In this document: positions 48,353 to 59,809 of the stretch, one piece after another
Position numbering within the stretch: position 1 is the stretch's first letter
Layout: every line of letters starts with the position of its first letter
Source of the DNA: Metaphire vulgaris
Lineage: Eukaryota > Annelida > Clitellata > Crassiclitellata > Megascolecidae
Length of the DNA: 64,000 nt
Assembly (NCBI GenBank): GCA_018105865.1
Contig: CM030852.1
Location: 12,955,845 to 13,019,844 of the forward strand
Direction of reading: 5' to 3'
Made by a program: the position numbers and the translations under genes
The notes under the pieces: model-generated
The model's database searches: none
Seen by the model: the letters and a program-made list of their open reading frames with translations, nothing else
What the model was told of the DNA's origin: nothing

Positions 48353-48670
48353 ACTGGTCATCACACATTAGTGTGATCATCTGGTCATGTGATATCAGTG
48401 TGATCATTTTGTTTCTTCTTCTTGATCATCTTCATCACACATTCTTGTGATGGCTGTGTATTTCACATTAGTGTGATCATCGGATTTCACACATTTGTCC
48501 GATCTTGACATCATCTTAAGTGTGATCATCTCCGATCTGGTCACACATTAGTGCTTGATCATCCCGCCAAGACCGTGCAACTTGTGAGAGGTCTGTTCAT
48601 CGTGGGAACCCTGATCATCTGGAACATCACCTAACAACGTGATCCATGGATCATAACACATTAGTGAATT
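48353..48670. repeat. Degenerate array of palindromic TCACACATTAGTGTGATCATC units
   Basis: About seven to eight partial units (48361, ~48395, ~48433, ~48466, ~48486, ~48517, ~48541, ~48657) built on tcacacattagtgtga and gatcatc. The homologous PL upstream regions (11.2, 14.4, 40.9, 44.3 kb) have only a single gtgtcatctaa...-type tract, so the array expanded in the PL7 flank. Confidence 0.65.
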
Positions 48671-49214
48671 GAATGCTAAGGTCATCACGCACTTGTTTGT
48701 TTAGTCAAGTGCAGAATGTAAAGTGCCTAAATTGAATTTTATTTATTCTTCTTCTTCTTTATTTCTACGTTAGCGATCGTGGATTTCCACTTTGTTCGAT
48801 CTTGACATCCCCTTAAAATAATTCGATGTTGTTCTTTACTCCCTCAAATTCTTTTCGTAGGCAGTCTACATAGATGTTTCTCTGCCTTCATCTGGCTCTT
48901 TTCCGCTCCAATTTTCCGGTTATTGCCAAAATGCGCCAGGCCTTCCTCATTATGTGTCCGAAGAACGAAACCTGCCCTTAACATTGCGGTATTAATAACA
49001 ATATCTTGAAGAATGTGACGTCACATTTTTGAAAGCCCCCCCACTCCCGTCGTCACACCTCATCAAAAATGTTTGAACCCTCCCTTTAAGTGCGTGACGT
49101 AATTTATGGACAGCACCTAATGCGACGGAGATGCGTTTTGCAAATGTATGTTATGACACATATTAGAAGTAGAGAATATTAATCTAGCAATACATAACTG
49201 CTCTCAATATAAAT

Positions 49215-49350
49215 TGAGATTATTATTTATTATTATTACAAATTATTATTATTATTATTATGCACTTCTATAGCACCACTTCTAATACTCAAAGGTATCA
49301 ATCGACGGTACTTCAAATCCATCCGCAAAAGACCAGGTCATTCCAGAGAA
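49215..49350 (-). mobile_element. LINE 3' terminus
   Basis: (ATT)n, then atgcacttctatagcacc and agaccaggtcattccagag, as at 44470-44600. It interrupts the PL8 3' flank that is otherwise homologous to 38.0-38.2 kb. Confidence 0.55.
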
Positions 49351-50023
49351 TATGGGCTAACATTTAGCATTAAACATTTCGAAATAATCACAATTCTATC
49401 CATTGTCATTACGATACAAGTTGTAACCAAATAACCACATAATTTTGACAATCCATATACGATATGTGTAATACATTGACATTTTTAGTATATATAAATT
49501 CCTATCGGTGGTTATGCTTAATGACTAATGACTTGTTCCACGTGAAACCGCAGTGGGTCATGTCATAAATATTTTAGATATAAGAATAGAGAATTCAACG
49601 CTGTATACGAATACTCAATTTTCACAGAATTAAATGATACAACTCACTGAAAATAAGTCATTTGCATCAAGTTCAACACTGCGTGAGATAAACCTGAACA
49701 AATCGATTTTTAATACAAACAGAGAATATTTAACTTTATCAAATGTCAATCTATTTAATTTTATCGTGATATTTTCTCAATTTGAACACTCTGTCAGCCT
49801 TGTATGGCATTATATATATATATAAGATTAAGATATATAGGGACATTATTAGATCATAATACATTCTACGTATTATTGTTGCTGAAATCCAAATACCTAC
49901 ACGTAGCTTCGTCGTCATTTTTTTACCTAAAAATTATACTATTTTTATATACCTTGTTGACTAATTACGGAACAAACGGTCCCTTCAGTCAACCCTTTTT
50001 TCAACATACTCTATATATTAAGA

Positions 50024-50031
<8 letters not shown>

Positions 50032-50059
<28 letters not shown>
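50032..50059. repeat. (ATT)n microsatellite
   Basis: About 28 bp of ATT shortly downstream of the PL8 stop. Confidence 0.85.
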
Positions 50060-50099
50060 CACTGCTCTGCTTTCTCTAAATAAGCTCAAAGTCAAATGT

Positions 50100-52178
50100 T
50101 TAATGCAAAAATAAAATGTAGATTTGACTTGCATCAGCGTATATATTTTTATAACCAGCGATCAATTGATCTTCATCGCTGTCGTAATAATACGGGATTG
50201 CCCAGAGTGACAAGACAGCATCGTCGGCACCCACTCCATAATACTTCCTCAATGATTCAGCACTCGGATCATCGGAGGCCAAGGGAGCAAAACACCAATT
50301 TTCAATAGAAGCGTTGTTACATTTGAAGTAATAAAAGAATCCAACTCTGTTTAATACAAACTGATCCACCAAACTGTTGTCAGATGCGCTGTATACTGAT
50401 GCTAAATGCTTGGTGATCTTTATCCTGCGTTCAATCGTTAGTCGGAATAAATGAAAATCATTTCCCTTATCTGGTGGGTGACTCGTAATGAAGAACGAGA
50501 AGCGTTTTATTTTCGATGTCGCATTTTTATATTCAGTTGTTCCGTTTACGTCGTCACTCGATTCCACTTTGAAGTCATTCATTTCACTCAGACGCAAATC
50601 AACTTCGTTGTAACCACTACCATGTTTCCAACGAGGATCGTAAGACACGAAAAGAAACGAATATAGACCAAATGTTGTATGAAGCTTGAAATCAATAGTC
50701 TTTACGAATGATATTGTGTGCACGAGTGTTCCATTGACATTGCACACGTAGAGAAGATTTTCAAATAAGTCATACATTAGCAAATGTCCGTCGTTTGTGA
50801 GTAATATAACACCTACAGTTCTTTCTGAGGGACATGAGAACTTCCTCATCAAATGATCTTCCCATCTTATCTGCCAGATTCCTCTTAAGATGCTACTAAC
50901 GAAGAGGCTCTCCGCTTTCTTGCTCCATATCATGTCACAGTGATCCTCGATTTCATCAGTGTTTATTATGAAGAGAAGGTTAAACGGATGTCTGTCTTCA
51001 TAAACGCGAATGTGAGATATAAAGAAAATAGACTCGCTACCATTCGTGTTCCAATAGCTACATAGGACAATGATGAATTGGTCGAATTTAGCAAATGAAA
51101 CTGCTTCATATGGACTAACATCAATAATCGTCATAAGTCGAAAATTTTCTGAAAGATATCGAAACATTTTAAAGCCAAGAAATGCGTTATGTCAACATGT
51201 GATGTTTAAGTATTTCAACTATTTTATAATTCGCAATAGTGTTACCTCGGATATTTACGAACCAAGCGGCAACTTCAGCTATTGCACTCGGAGATGTACT
51301 TTTGAGTGGATACGAGATATTATTGTTTGCCAAACCAATTTTTAATCTGATAGTAAATTGCTTATCAGAGGGTAAGGACGCAGTCACTAGGCATTTATTT
51401 TTAAACTGAATTCATTTGTCCCTCCAGGTGAAGATCGATTATCAAGTTGTCAGTGGCTCTAAATGCATATTTCTACAACTGCATCGCATTATGTGCGGGA
51501 AGGGACTAGAAGCTACAATCGAGGAGAAAGATCTAGGGATCATCATGCGCAACAGCTTAAAGCCATCCAGACAATGTGCTGAGGCAGCTAAGAAGACCAA
51601 CAAAATTTTAGGTATGATCAAAAGAACGATAGTGAGCAGAGAGAAGGATGTAATAATAAGACTTTACAAGACATTGGAACGCCCACATTTAGAGTATTGT
51701 GTTCAAGCATGGTGTCCATTCCTAAAGTAAGACATAGAGACTTTGGAAAGAGTAGGCTACAGCAGAGAGCAACAAAGATGATCAAAGGGTATCAGAGACT
51801 AACCTACGAGGAAAGGCTAAAACACTGTGGATTGACAACCTTTGAAAAAAGGAGAAAGAGAGGGGATTTAATTGAGACATACAAAATACTAACAGACAAA
51901 GTGGAACTGCCAAGAGAAAGTTTTTTTACAATTAAGCAGTATGATGAAACCAGAGGACACAACATGAAATTATTTAAGAAACGGGTTGGGAGATGTAAAC
52001 AACACTTTTTAGTGCAAGAATGGTGGGCAAATGGAATGAACTGGACGAGAAGATAGTCAGTGGTTATGATTGTGAATTACTTCAAAATAAATGTCAGTAC
52101 TATAGGAGATTAGATTTGGATGGATACAGCACTGGTTCTCACACAGGGCAGACCCTACTGAATCACTTTAAACTTTTC

Positions 52179-52250
<72 letters not shown>

Positions 52251-52391
52251 CTTGCCTAATCTTGACTTACTTTTTCCAGTGATATCACTTCATATTCTGT
52301 GTCGGTGACTTTATCGTAAAGATCGAAGCAAACGATCGATTTAAATCAACGACCAACAGAAGAATCATCATTCGAAAGAAAAAGACGACAT
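50100..52391 (-). pseudogene. PL8: intact exon 2, decayed exon 1, LINE in the intron
   Basis: Exon 2 (51148-50100) is open with all landmarks (SHIRVYEDRHPFNLLFIINT, RGIWQIRWEDHLMRKFSCPS, NLLYVCNVNGTLVHTISF, SQIYILFLH). Bases 50487-50820 are identical to PL5 39278-39611, while the flanking parts look like PL6. Exon 1 (52391-52271) has three single-base deletions; the first gives MSSFSFE-stop. A LINE of ~760 bp sits in the intron. No functional protein is expected from this start, though exon 2 could act as a conversion donor or be used with another 5' exon. Confidence 0.75.
51491..52252 (+). mobile_element. CR1/Rex-like LINE: RT C-terminal part with (ATT)n tail
   Basis: Translation shows ATIEEKDLGIIMRNSLKPSR, ILGMIKRTIVSREKDVIIRL, ERPHLEYCVQAWCPFLK, then a TAA, and in another frame RATKMIKGYQRLTYEERLKH, KRRKRGDLIETYKILTDK. 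These are conserved C-terminal RT motifs of this LINE group. One stop and a ~5-bp insertion (taggc within gtacagcag) break it. The 3' end is ggttctcacacagggcagac plus ~70 bp of ATT. It sits between catcgcatta and tcttgcc of the PL8 intron. Confidence 0.8.
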
Positions 52392-52500
52392 TTCGACTGA
52401 AAAGCGATTTTTTTAAATATTAAATGATGTATATTCAACCGCGGTTTCACGAACTAATGCGCAAACTTCACAGACTAATACGCAAACTTATCCTGCTTGA

Positions 52501-52510
52501 ATATTTATTT
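52501..52510 (-). promoter_or_regulatory. Candidate TATA element of PL8
   Basis: AAATAAATAT on minus, about 114 bp upstream of the (damaged) PL8 start. Confidence 0.4.
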
Positions 52511-52739
52511 TAGAAGTCAGGCGGCTGAACGCTTTTTGGTGTTGATTTCATCCTCTTGAAACGTCGTAGGTTTATCACAACATAATATAGCAAGTCAAAG
52601 CATGTCAGATAGAAGGGATGCATTGTAGTCGTAGACTTCGCCTAAGGCAAGTGAGATATTGCAGGCTCTAAAGACGTCATCTGCCTTCGATTACTTGCCT
52701 GCAGTTAACTGAGCATCTGTTAAGTATAAGGAATGTAAA

Positions 52740-53815
52740 CGAATGAATAATCATTATTCTTCAGAGTCATAATAGTAAGCCTACTCTAGTGATAATAACC
52801 TAGTTTTATTTTGCTCGTGTAATGGTATTATATTATTACGCTGTTCTGAGAGAAGAATCAGTAGAAGGAAAGATGGGGAGGGGACCAAGGACATCGATGC
52901 TGGAGTGGATGTTACATCTGGGAAAAACCTATTCTAAAAATATGTCTTTGGACAGGACCGGAAGAAGAATGTATTATTACGCTGTCTAAGACATTTATCA
53001 TCCAAAAATATTCGTGGGACCAGCCCTGCACTGATCTAAGACATTTATCATGCACATGTCGTTGTTTTCGCCCTTGGCGACTCTTTACTGAGTGAATGAT
53101 TTAATGTACGTCAGGGCACCATCAAATGATGTTCATTATAAAGGCTCCATTCTTTCTGTAATGAAATATTGTTCATCGGCATTTAAATAAGTGTAATGCC
53201 AATCCATCGTTGTTTCCAGTGGCGGTTCCAGGATTTCTTGGTGGAGTATGAAATGAATTCATGGGACCCCACGCTACGCCACTGATAACCACACACTCGT
53301 CCTTGCCCTCGTTCTTGGAGGTCGGTCCTTATTAGCATCACTGATCGATTGAATTGAAAATGGTGTGATGTTGCAAAATATCAATTATTACTTTTTATAT
53401 TTTCATTTCAATTATCATCGCCGTCGCCGTCGTCATTATAGCAAATGACCATTTCTGCGTGAAATGCAACATATAGTATAAGTTGAGACTCTATGGGGCC
53501 GTGAATGTTGTATTCAGGAGTGTACAGTAACCTTTATTTCTACAGAAACTAACAGAAATACATAGGGCGGATGATAACACCGCCTTGGAAGAAAGCGTTT
53601 TCAAAGAGCTTTGCAGTTCAAAGGTTAAGATCGAACAACGGCAGAAGTCGAATCTAATAGCCTCTGTATCGAGAACAAGACATTAAATTTGATCTTATTC
53701 CGATGTCTTTTATGTAATGTTATTACAGGAATGATCGTGGAAATTTTAAAGCGTGATTTCTGCATGCTTTGCGTAATATAGTTCATGTTTTTGCTACCGC
53801 CATATCAGTGTTCAC
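52740..53815. other. Intergenic, no gene recognised
   Basis: Contains an hAT-like fragment at 53217-53284 (cagtggcggttccagg ... gctacgccactg) without a matching target duplication. 53530-53800 resembles 26880-27180 (atttt..aaagcgtgatt, gctttgcgt, ttttgctac). Confidence 0.4.
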
Positions 53816-53821
53816 ATCAAG

Positions 53822-54002
53822 CAGTGTTTATTCTAGGCCTTCTCTGGGGGATCGCCCCAAAGTTTTAAATTCCCCCCAAAAATTTAAATGTTGGCTGGGG
53901 ATAGAAATTTCCCCTCCAAAATTGTGGAGACTCAGACCTTGTACCCCCTCCCAAACATTTCAAAATCCTCCTCCAATGTCAAGGTGGCTAGAATAAACAC
54001 TG
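53822..54002. mobile_element. MITE with CAGTGTTTATTCTAG ends and 9-bp TSD (181 bp)
   Basis: Ends cagtgtttattctaggcc and gtggctagaataaacactg. The perfect 9-bp TSD cacatcaag occurs at 53813-53821 and 54003-54011. The interior is rich in ccccaaaaattt. Same family as 55624-55770 and 58486-58601. Confidence 0.85.
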
Positions 54003-54011
54003 CACATCAAG

Positions 54012-55620
54012 TTCAAGTATTGTAAACCTGGGTTTGGCTCTATTCCACGTTGATAATTCTATACTGTTATCTCTATTATTCAGTTGAGACAGATGCGTAA
54101 AAACAAATTAACGGCTTTACAAAGTCAACATAAATATTTTCCAGATATTATGACCTATTAGGCCTATTTGTAGGCCGTAACACATGTAGATAGATGGGAA
54201 CAATGACGATAACATTATCTAGAATAAAATTGAGCTTATTGTAGTGTATCTTCAATCTGAAGTAGGATATCTTTGACAAATAACTCAATTTCTTTGTGGA
54301 CATCATAATGTTCCGTGTTGTAGAAAATTTCTCATTTGAAGTTAATGCCCGTTAGTACGTTTTCCGTTGCGTTTCTTTCAAAAGAACCATGCATCGTAAT
54401 TCTGCACAATGTCCAACATAGCCACAGTTAGCATTCAAAATACAAATCGGATTATGATGCAAGAAAATGTGACAAAGAAAATATCAATAAAATATCAACA
54501 ACAATCAATATAAATAGAAAAGAATATATATTACTATTATTTTTATTTTTGAAATATGCAAACCAAGGCAAGAGAAGAATTCCACGACACATAGGCCTAG
54601 GCCTATAGACTATCATGTGTAGCATTCATTTGAAGACAACATTCATGCATAACCTCTATGTATCCCTATAATGCTACAGCGAACTACAACTGCTGTTTAT
54701 AAGAACAAGAATTTTGGGTGACCCGTTGCGTTAAAAATGAGTAATGTATAATGTATATAGATGTACACGAAAGATTTGAAAAGTTGAGACAAAGAGAGCG
54801 AAAATACATATATCAGTGGTATATCTAAAGTCCCAGTATAGAACACCATCGTTTATATTGGCTAATTTGAACTAATATAACAAGGATATCTGGAGGAGCA
54901 TTGTGAACTCCTATATCCAGAAGTTGCCAACACGTCTGGTTAATATTAGAATCGACTAGTGAACTTTTGAGCAACTCTGCCAAACATAGGATATACAAAT
55001 TATGTGAAATCACCTCATCCGTGCAATAAAAGTTTCTCGTCGCTTTTACAGAAATCTCGTTAGCCTAGGCTGGAATGTGGATCTCGTATCCAGGGTCGTT
55101 TTAAGGCATAGGCGTGGTAGGCACGTGCCTAGGGCCCCACGCGAAACAGGGGGCCCCGGCGGATCGCGGACAAGTTTTTATTGTGTATCTATCGATTCAA
55201 TATAGTTGTACGCGCTCACGCAGCTATATAATTCACTTAATCTCTTAGTCAAAAGCGAAATAATAGCAGACGACCATTCATTGCTTGTCAGCATTTTCCA
55301 CTGGTCAGCACCGTCTTGGGCGTTTAAATAAAAAAACGTCATCACTACTTCTTAAAAATTCCTAGGGCCAGGGCCGACGAGAGGGGGACAGGGGGTACAT
55401 TCTTAGGCTACGCGGGTCTGGCGAAAAACAAATGGCCCGCGCAGACCAGAAAAAAGGTGACGACATTTTTATTTGCTTGTCGGCATTTATTTCATGTGAG
55501 ACTACCTTTTTTCGTGTCAACATTTTTAAAGAAGAGGCCCGGAATCAATATTTGTTTGTCCCCTTCAAAATTCCCGGGCCTTAAAACGATTTTCTCTCGA
55601 CTCCACACGTGGCTGTCCCT
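54012..55620. other. Region downstream of the mucin exons, last exon not found
   Basis: The mucin exon at 55981-55789 ends in a donor, so at least one more exon should lie here on minus, but I cannot identify it. A repeat with ggcacgtgcctagggcccca lies at ~55090-55160. Another with gacgacatttttatttgcttg is at ~55457. Confidence 0.35.
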
Positions 55621-55623
55621 GAA

Positions 55624-55770
55624 AGTGTTTATTCTAACCACCTTGACATTGGAGAGGAAAATGTTTGGGGGGAAAATTTGACACTGGGGAGAAATTTCCA
55701 CCCGTAGCCAACATATACAAATTTTTGGGGTGGCTTGCACAAAAAAAAACAGGCCTAGAATAAACACTGG
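55624..55770. mobile_element. MITE of the CAGTGTTTATTCTAG family, degraded
   Basis: aagtgtttattctaacc at the left, ggcctagaataaacactg at the right; ccaccttgacattgg is shared with 58486-58601 and inverted relative to 53822-54002. It lies just inside the intron that follows the mucin cytoplasmic exon. The target duplication is not clean. Confidence 0.6.
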
Positions 55771-55788
55771 CTCCACTGAAAGACATAC

Positions 55789-56918
55789 CGGGTAGTCTCT
55801 CGTGATGTCGATATCGCACTCACAGTTTTGAATGGCGTTTCGTCGGTTGAAGGTTGGCCCCGACGCACGATTGCGACCGTCACCGCATTCCAATTCGTAA
55901 TTGGACGGTCTGAACCTTCTGTATTTATCTTGACGTTCGGTTCTTACTCGGTCGCGAAAATCTCTTTCGTATTCGTTGAGCCTTCAAATTAATCAGTTGT
56001 AAGTCTTATAACGAACAACCGATGTAATTAACAAAAATGAAGAATCACTGTTCTAACAGGCAAACAATGTCGTTTTAAAACGAGGCCATAGTAGCTAAGC
56101 CACGCATACTGGCGTCAAGAGCAATCCAAAGGATAGGGCCAACTGATTCAAAAACCGTTTCAGCAACAAGGAACGTTGTTGAAGCACACTGTAGCAATAT
56201 TTAGCAATATGCTGTTCAAAACCGTTGTGCCAAAGTGAACGTTGTGTGCTTGCGTGCAATACACTGTGGCTAAAGTGAACTGCGTCTTTACCGAAAGTGA
56301 GGATTTTGCAGAGGATTGATGGGTTAACCTCCTCTGGATATGGAAAAGTCTTATTTTTAAACATCTAACCATGCGCTGGAATTCGAAATCTTTACAATTG
56401 GCGTAATTGTCTCCACTGCTTTGTAAAAATCTAACAAATGGCGGCACATGTATATTTCATTTAAAGTTTGACGACTTTTGAAGTTCTTTTACAAATTTCC
56501 CGCCACACCTATTGTAGAAAAATGTACTTTCGAATTGTAAATTAGGCATACTGAGTCGTGCAAATGAATTTTTTTCTCATCATCATATATTTGAACTTGA
56601 AAATTGCCGAAAACATTTTCAAATATTTTCATTTATAGCTCTGATAATATGGGGATCTTTTGTTTTGTTTTAAGGTACCCGAATTTTTCTAAATATTTTT
56701 AAACTTTGAAAGCGGTATTTAGAATTTGCATAGGGGACATTGACTTCCAGAGAGGAGTGTGGGCAATTACCACAATTTAAAGTACCATAATAAATTCAGC
56801 AAACGCCGGAATATATTAGCACATATTGATTATTTTCGCACAAGATTCTTTTGGCTTACACCAGTGCTACCGCAAGACTTAAAATTAAAAAAATAATACA
56901 AATAAAGGCTAGAACATT

Positions 56919-56961
<43 letters not shown>

Positions 56962-59174
56962 GTATATATACATATATATAAATCTTTATTTGAAAACGCA
57001 GATAACATAAGATAAACATAATTCTTAACTAACAATTACACTTTCTGTTATTATACAGTTGACAGAATAAAGTGTTTTCTTAGAGAAACGAAATGTAAAA
57101 GAGTGTTGACGATTCTTAACTGTAGGCCCTATCGTGTATTGGATTCAATCCAAGCATTTCACGAATGCAGTCAATTGTTACTTTTTCATAAACATAAAAG
57201 ATTTTGCATATATACATGCTCAATTTCCACTGTGATTTTCACAGTACATATATGACAGGTTTTATTTTGGCTGTTTCAAACGGTCGTAGGGCCTATATTT
57301 TTGTAAATTTACTCACTTGTTGCTCGTTCTGCGCAGCAGTCCGCATACAACGACGATGATAATGACGAGTACAAGAAGGACCGTAGCTACTAATCCAGCA
57401 GCGAGACCAACGACAAGATTCTGATGTACGCAGTGGTCACTCACGGAAAGATATCGATCTTGACAGCTGCAAGCGCAAAGAAAATTAACGTAGACTATGA
57501 CACCTATCCTTTTAATCAGGGTCTCTATAATTAATTAATTAATTAATTAATTAATTATACCAACTTTCATTTAATTAATGACTGGAGGCGTTAATAGGGA
57601 GGCTACACGAGTTATTCTTAGCATCAGCTTCACCAGAGGTCAAAATGCAAATTCTACAAGAAATGGGTGGAACTAATGGAAGTAGGTAAGTAAGTAAGTA
57701 AAATCTCGTAAATTTATATAGCGCTTTGGGAAAGTGGTACAGTAGTAGCTGCTTATTCTTATGCGCTTAATCTTTCTTGAAATAACTATAGGCAGTGGTG
57801 GTTCCACGTGGGGATGAGGGGAATGCATCCCCCATCGGACTTCCGAGCTTTGTTCCGCTTGTGAAACCTGTTTTTGGTAAAGTCTAGTAAAAGTATGAGG
57901 AAAAACTATGGCTGATCGTTTTTGCTTGTCAACCTATTTTTGGCAAAAGTGTAGTAAAATAGGAATACAAATTTTTTTCAGCCTTTTGCGGCAAAGTTTA
58001 TTGATTTGTTCCTTCTCTTTTCATCCCCCCACCAACTTCCTATAAATTCATTTCATCCCTCCACCAAGAAATCCTGGAACCGTCACTGGTTATAGGCAAG
58101 GTGGGTTGAAGGGAAACATGCTTAGTGTTCGGGTATTTTATTTACGGTACAGTCTAGAGTACTCTAGACGAAACGGCAGTAACAGGCGAAACGATAAATG
58201 GATTCAAATTAATCTATGAAAAACTGAGGTGACCAACAAACAACTCCCGATGATGAAGACTCACATGCAGCGTGTGTCAACGCGAGTGCTGGTTACATTC
58301 ACGACGACGCAACGCTGGTTCTGGTCCTCCTGGCACCTTGGATAGCACATCACCGGCGTCGATCCTCCGCCCGTGCATTGTTCGCACGCATCGCAGACTA
58401 CGTACGTCAACGCCGGACAAGGATCTCTCGTTAAATTCATCACTGAAAAGCAACGACATCTCAGTCATCGAAAAGAGACATCACACAGTGTTTATTCTAG
58501 CCACCTTGACATTGGAAGGGGGATTTTCAAATGTTTGTGGGAACAAGGTCATCTCAATCATATAAAAATTGGGGTGGGGAGAAGGCCTAGAATAAACACT
58601 GGACATCACAGCCAATTGGACACGTTAATACCGCATGGAAATTCATCGGACAGGAAGGGGCTAATCAAAGAGAGCGGTTTTTTTGTTCACTGGGTTTCAT
58701 AGTTGACAGCAGAGATGTAGCAAGTACGCAATACTTCAAGTACAAGTACCTAGCCTCCAAGTAAAAGTACAAGTACTGAAAATTTGTACTCGAGTACAAC
58801 TCGAGTACAAGTACCAAGTATTAAATCTGGTTGACAGATGCCAAATTCAAAAGTCAAGCAGTTTTCTATTGTATTACAGTCTTCGAACATTTTCAGACAA
58901 AATCCTATGATGACAAATCCTGCAAAGTTTAGTTGTTTGTTATTTGTGTACTGAATGACAAAAAGACAAAGAAGAAAATACAGGCGCAAGACTACTAGTG
59001 GACAAGAGGGTAAAGGTTGAGATTACTCAGCAACCCCAAAATGTGAATGAATGGATGGGTGGAACACAGTGGTTCTCACACAGGGCAGATCCTTCTGATC
59101 CACTATAAATCCTGTTATATTATTATTAGTAGTAGTAGTAGGCTAGTAGCATTGATAGTAGTAGTAGTAGTAGT

Positions 59175-59221
<47 letters not shown>

Positions 59222-59222
59222 A

Positions 59223-59256
<34 letters not shown>

Positions 59257-59758
59257 TGTTGTTGTTGTAGTTGTAGTAGTTGTAGTAGCAGTAGCAGTAG
59301 GTAGTATAAGAGTAATATATATAAAATCTCCGCCTCATTTAATTGGGTACAATTGGCCAACCTTGTGACTGAGCTTCATCTGCCATGTTGCCGACATCAA
59401 TCCTCGATCCGTTGATGGTGTTGGTCCGAAGATGCTCAGTTACGGTTGAGTTGATGTGGTCAACGATTGCGCAACTGTTATGCATCATCTCTTTGGCGTC
59501 GAACGAAATTGAATAATCCAATATTAAGCTTCCAGGTCTAAAATAGACAATAGACCATTACCTCAATTGTAAAACGCAATGATTATTTATATAAAAAAAA
59601 TTAACCCTACTTTGAAACCCATGCCCATTCTAAATGGTTCTTGATGTGCCAGGATATGATAGAACTGTCTGAATAGTTACACTCTAAAGTTCGATGCTGA
59701 AATTTTTCAACAAAATACATTTACAGTTATGTAGAGTCTACTTCTTATCGTTTTCAAG

Positions 59759-59809
<51 letters not shown>

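Noticed and set aside
48353..48670. CRISPR-like array
   Set aside because: Units are degenerate and irregularly spaced, spacers are not uniform, and the DNA is clearly eukaryotic.
53217..53284. Short hAT-like element (cagtggcgg ... cgccactg)
   Set aside because: Ends pair, but the flanking 8-mers (gttgtttc / ataaccac) do not match, so it is only noted as a repeat fragment.
54825..55013. Possible extra mucin exon on minus (62-codon frame)
   Set aside because: No convincing phase-0 acceptor was found and the residues resemble no known mucin tail.
56095..56447. Two ~90-codon frames on minus in a mucin intron
   Set aside because: Composition is not like the mucin or a known domain, and they overlap in different frames; splice phases of the neighbouring exons already fit without them.
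59047..59360. Ser-rich or Leu-rich open frames of 70-85 codons
   Set aside because: Produced by the (AGT)n array at a LINE tail; the mucin Ser-rich exon is elsewhere (62.2-64 kb).
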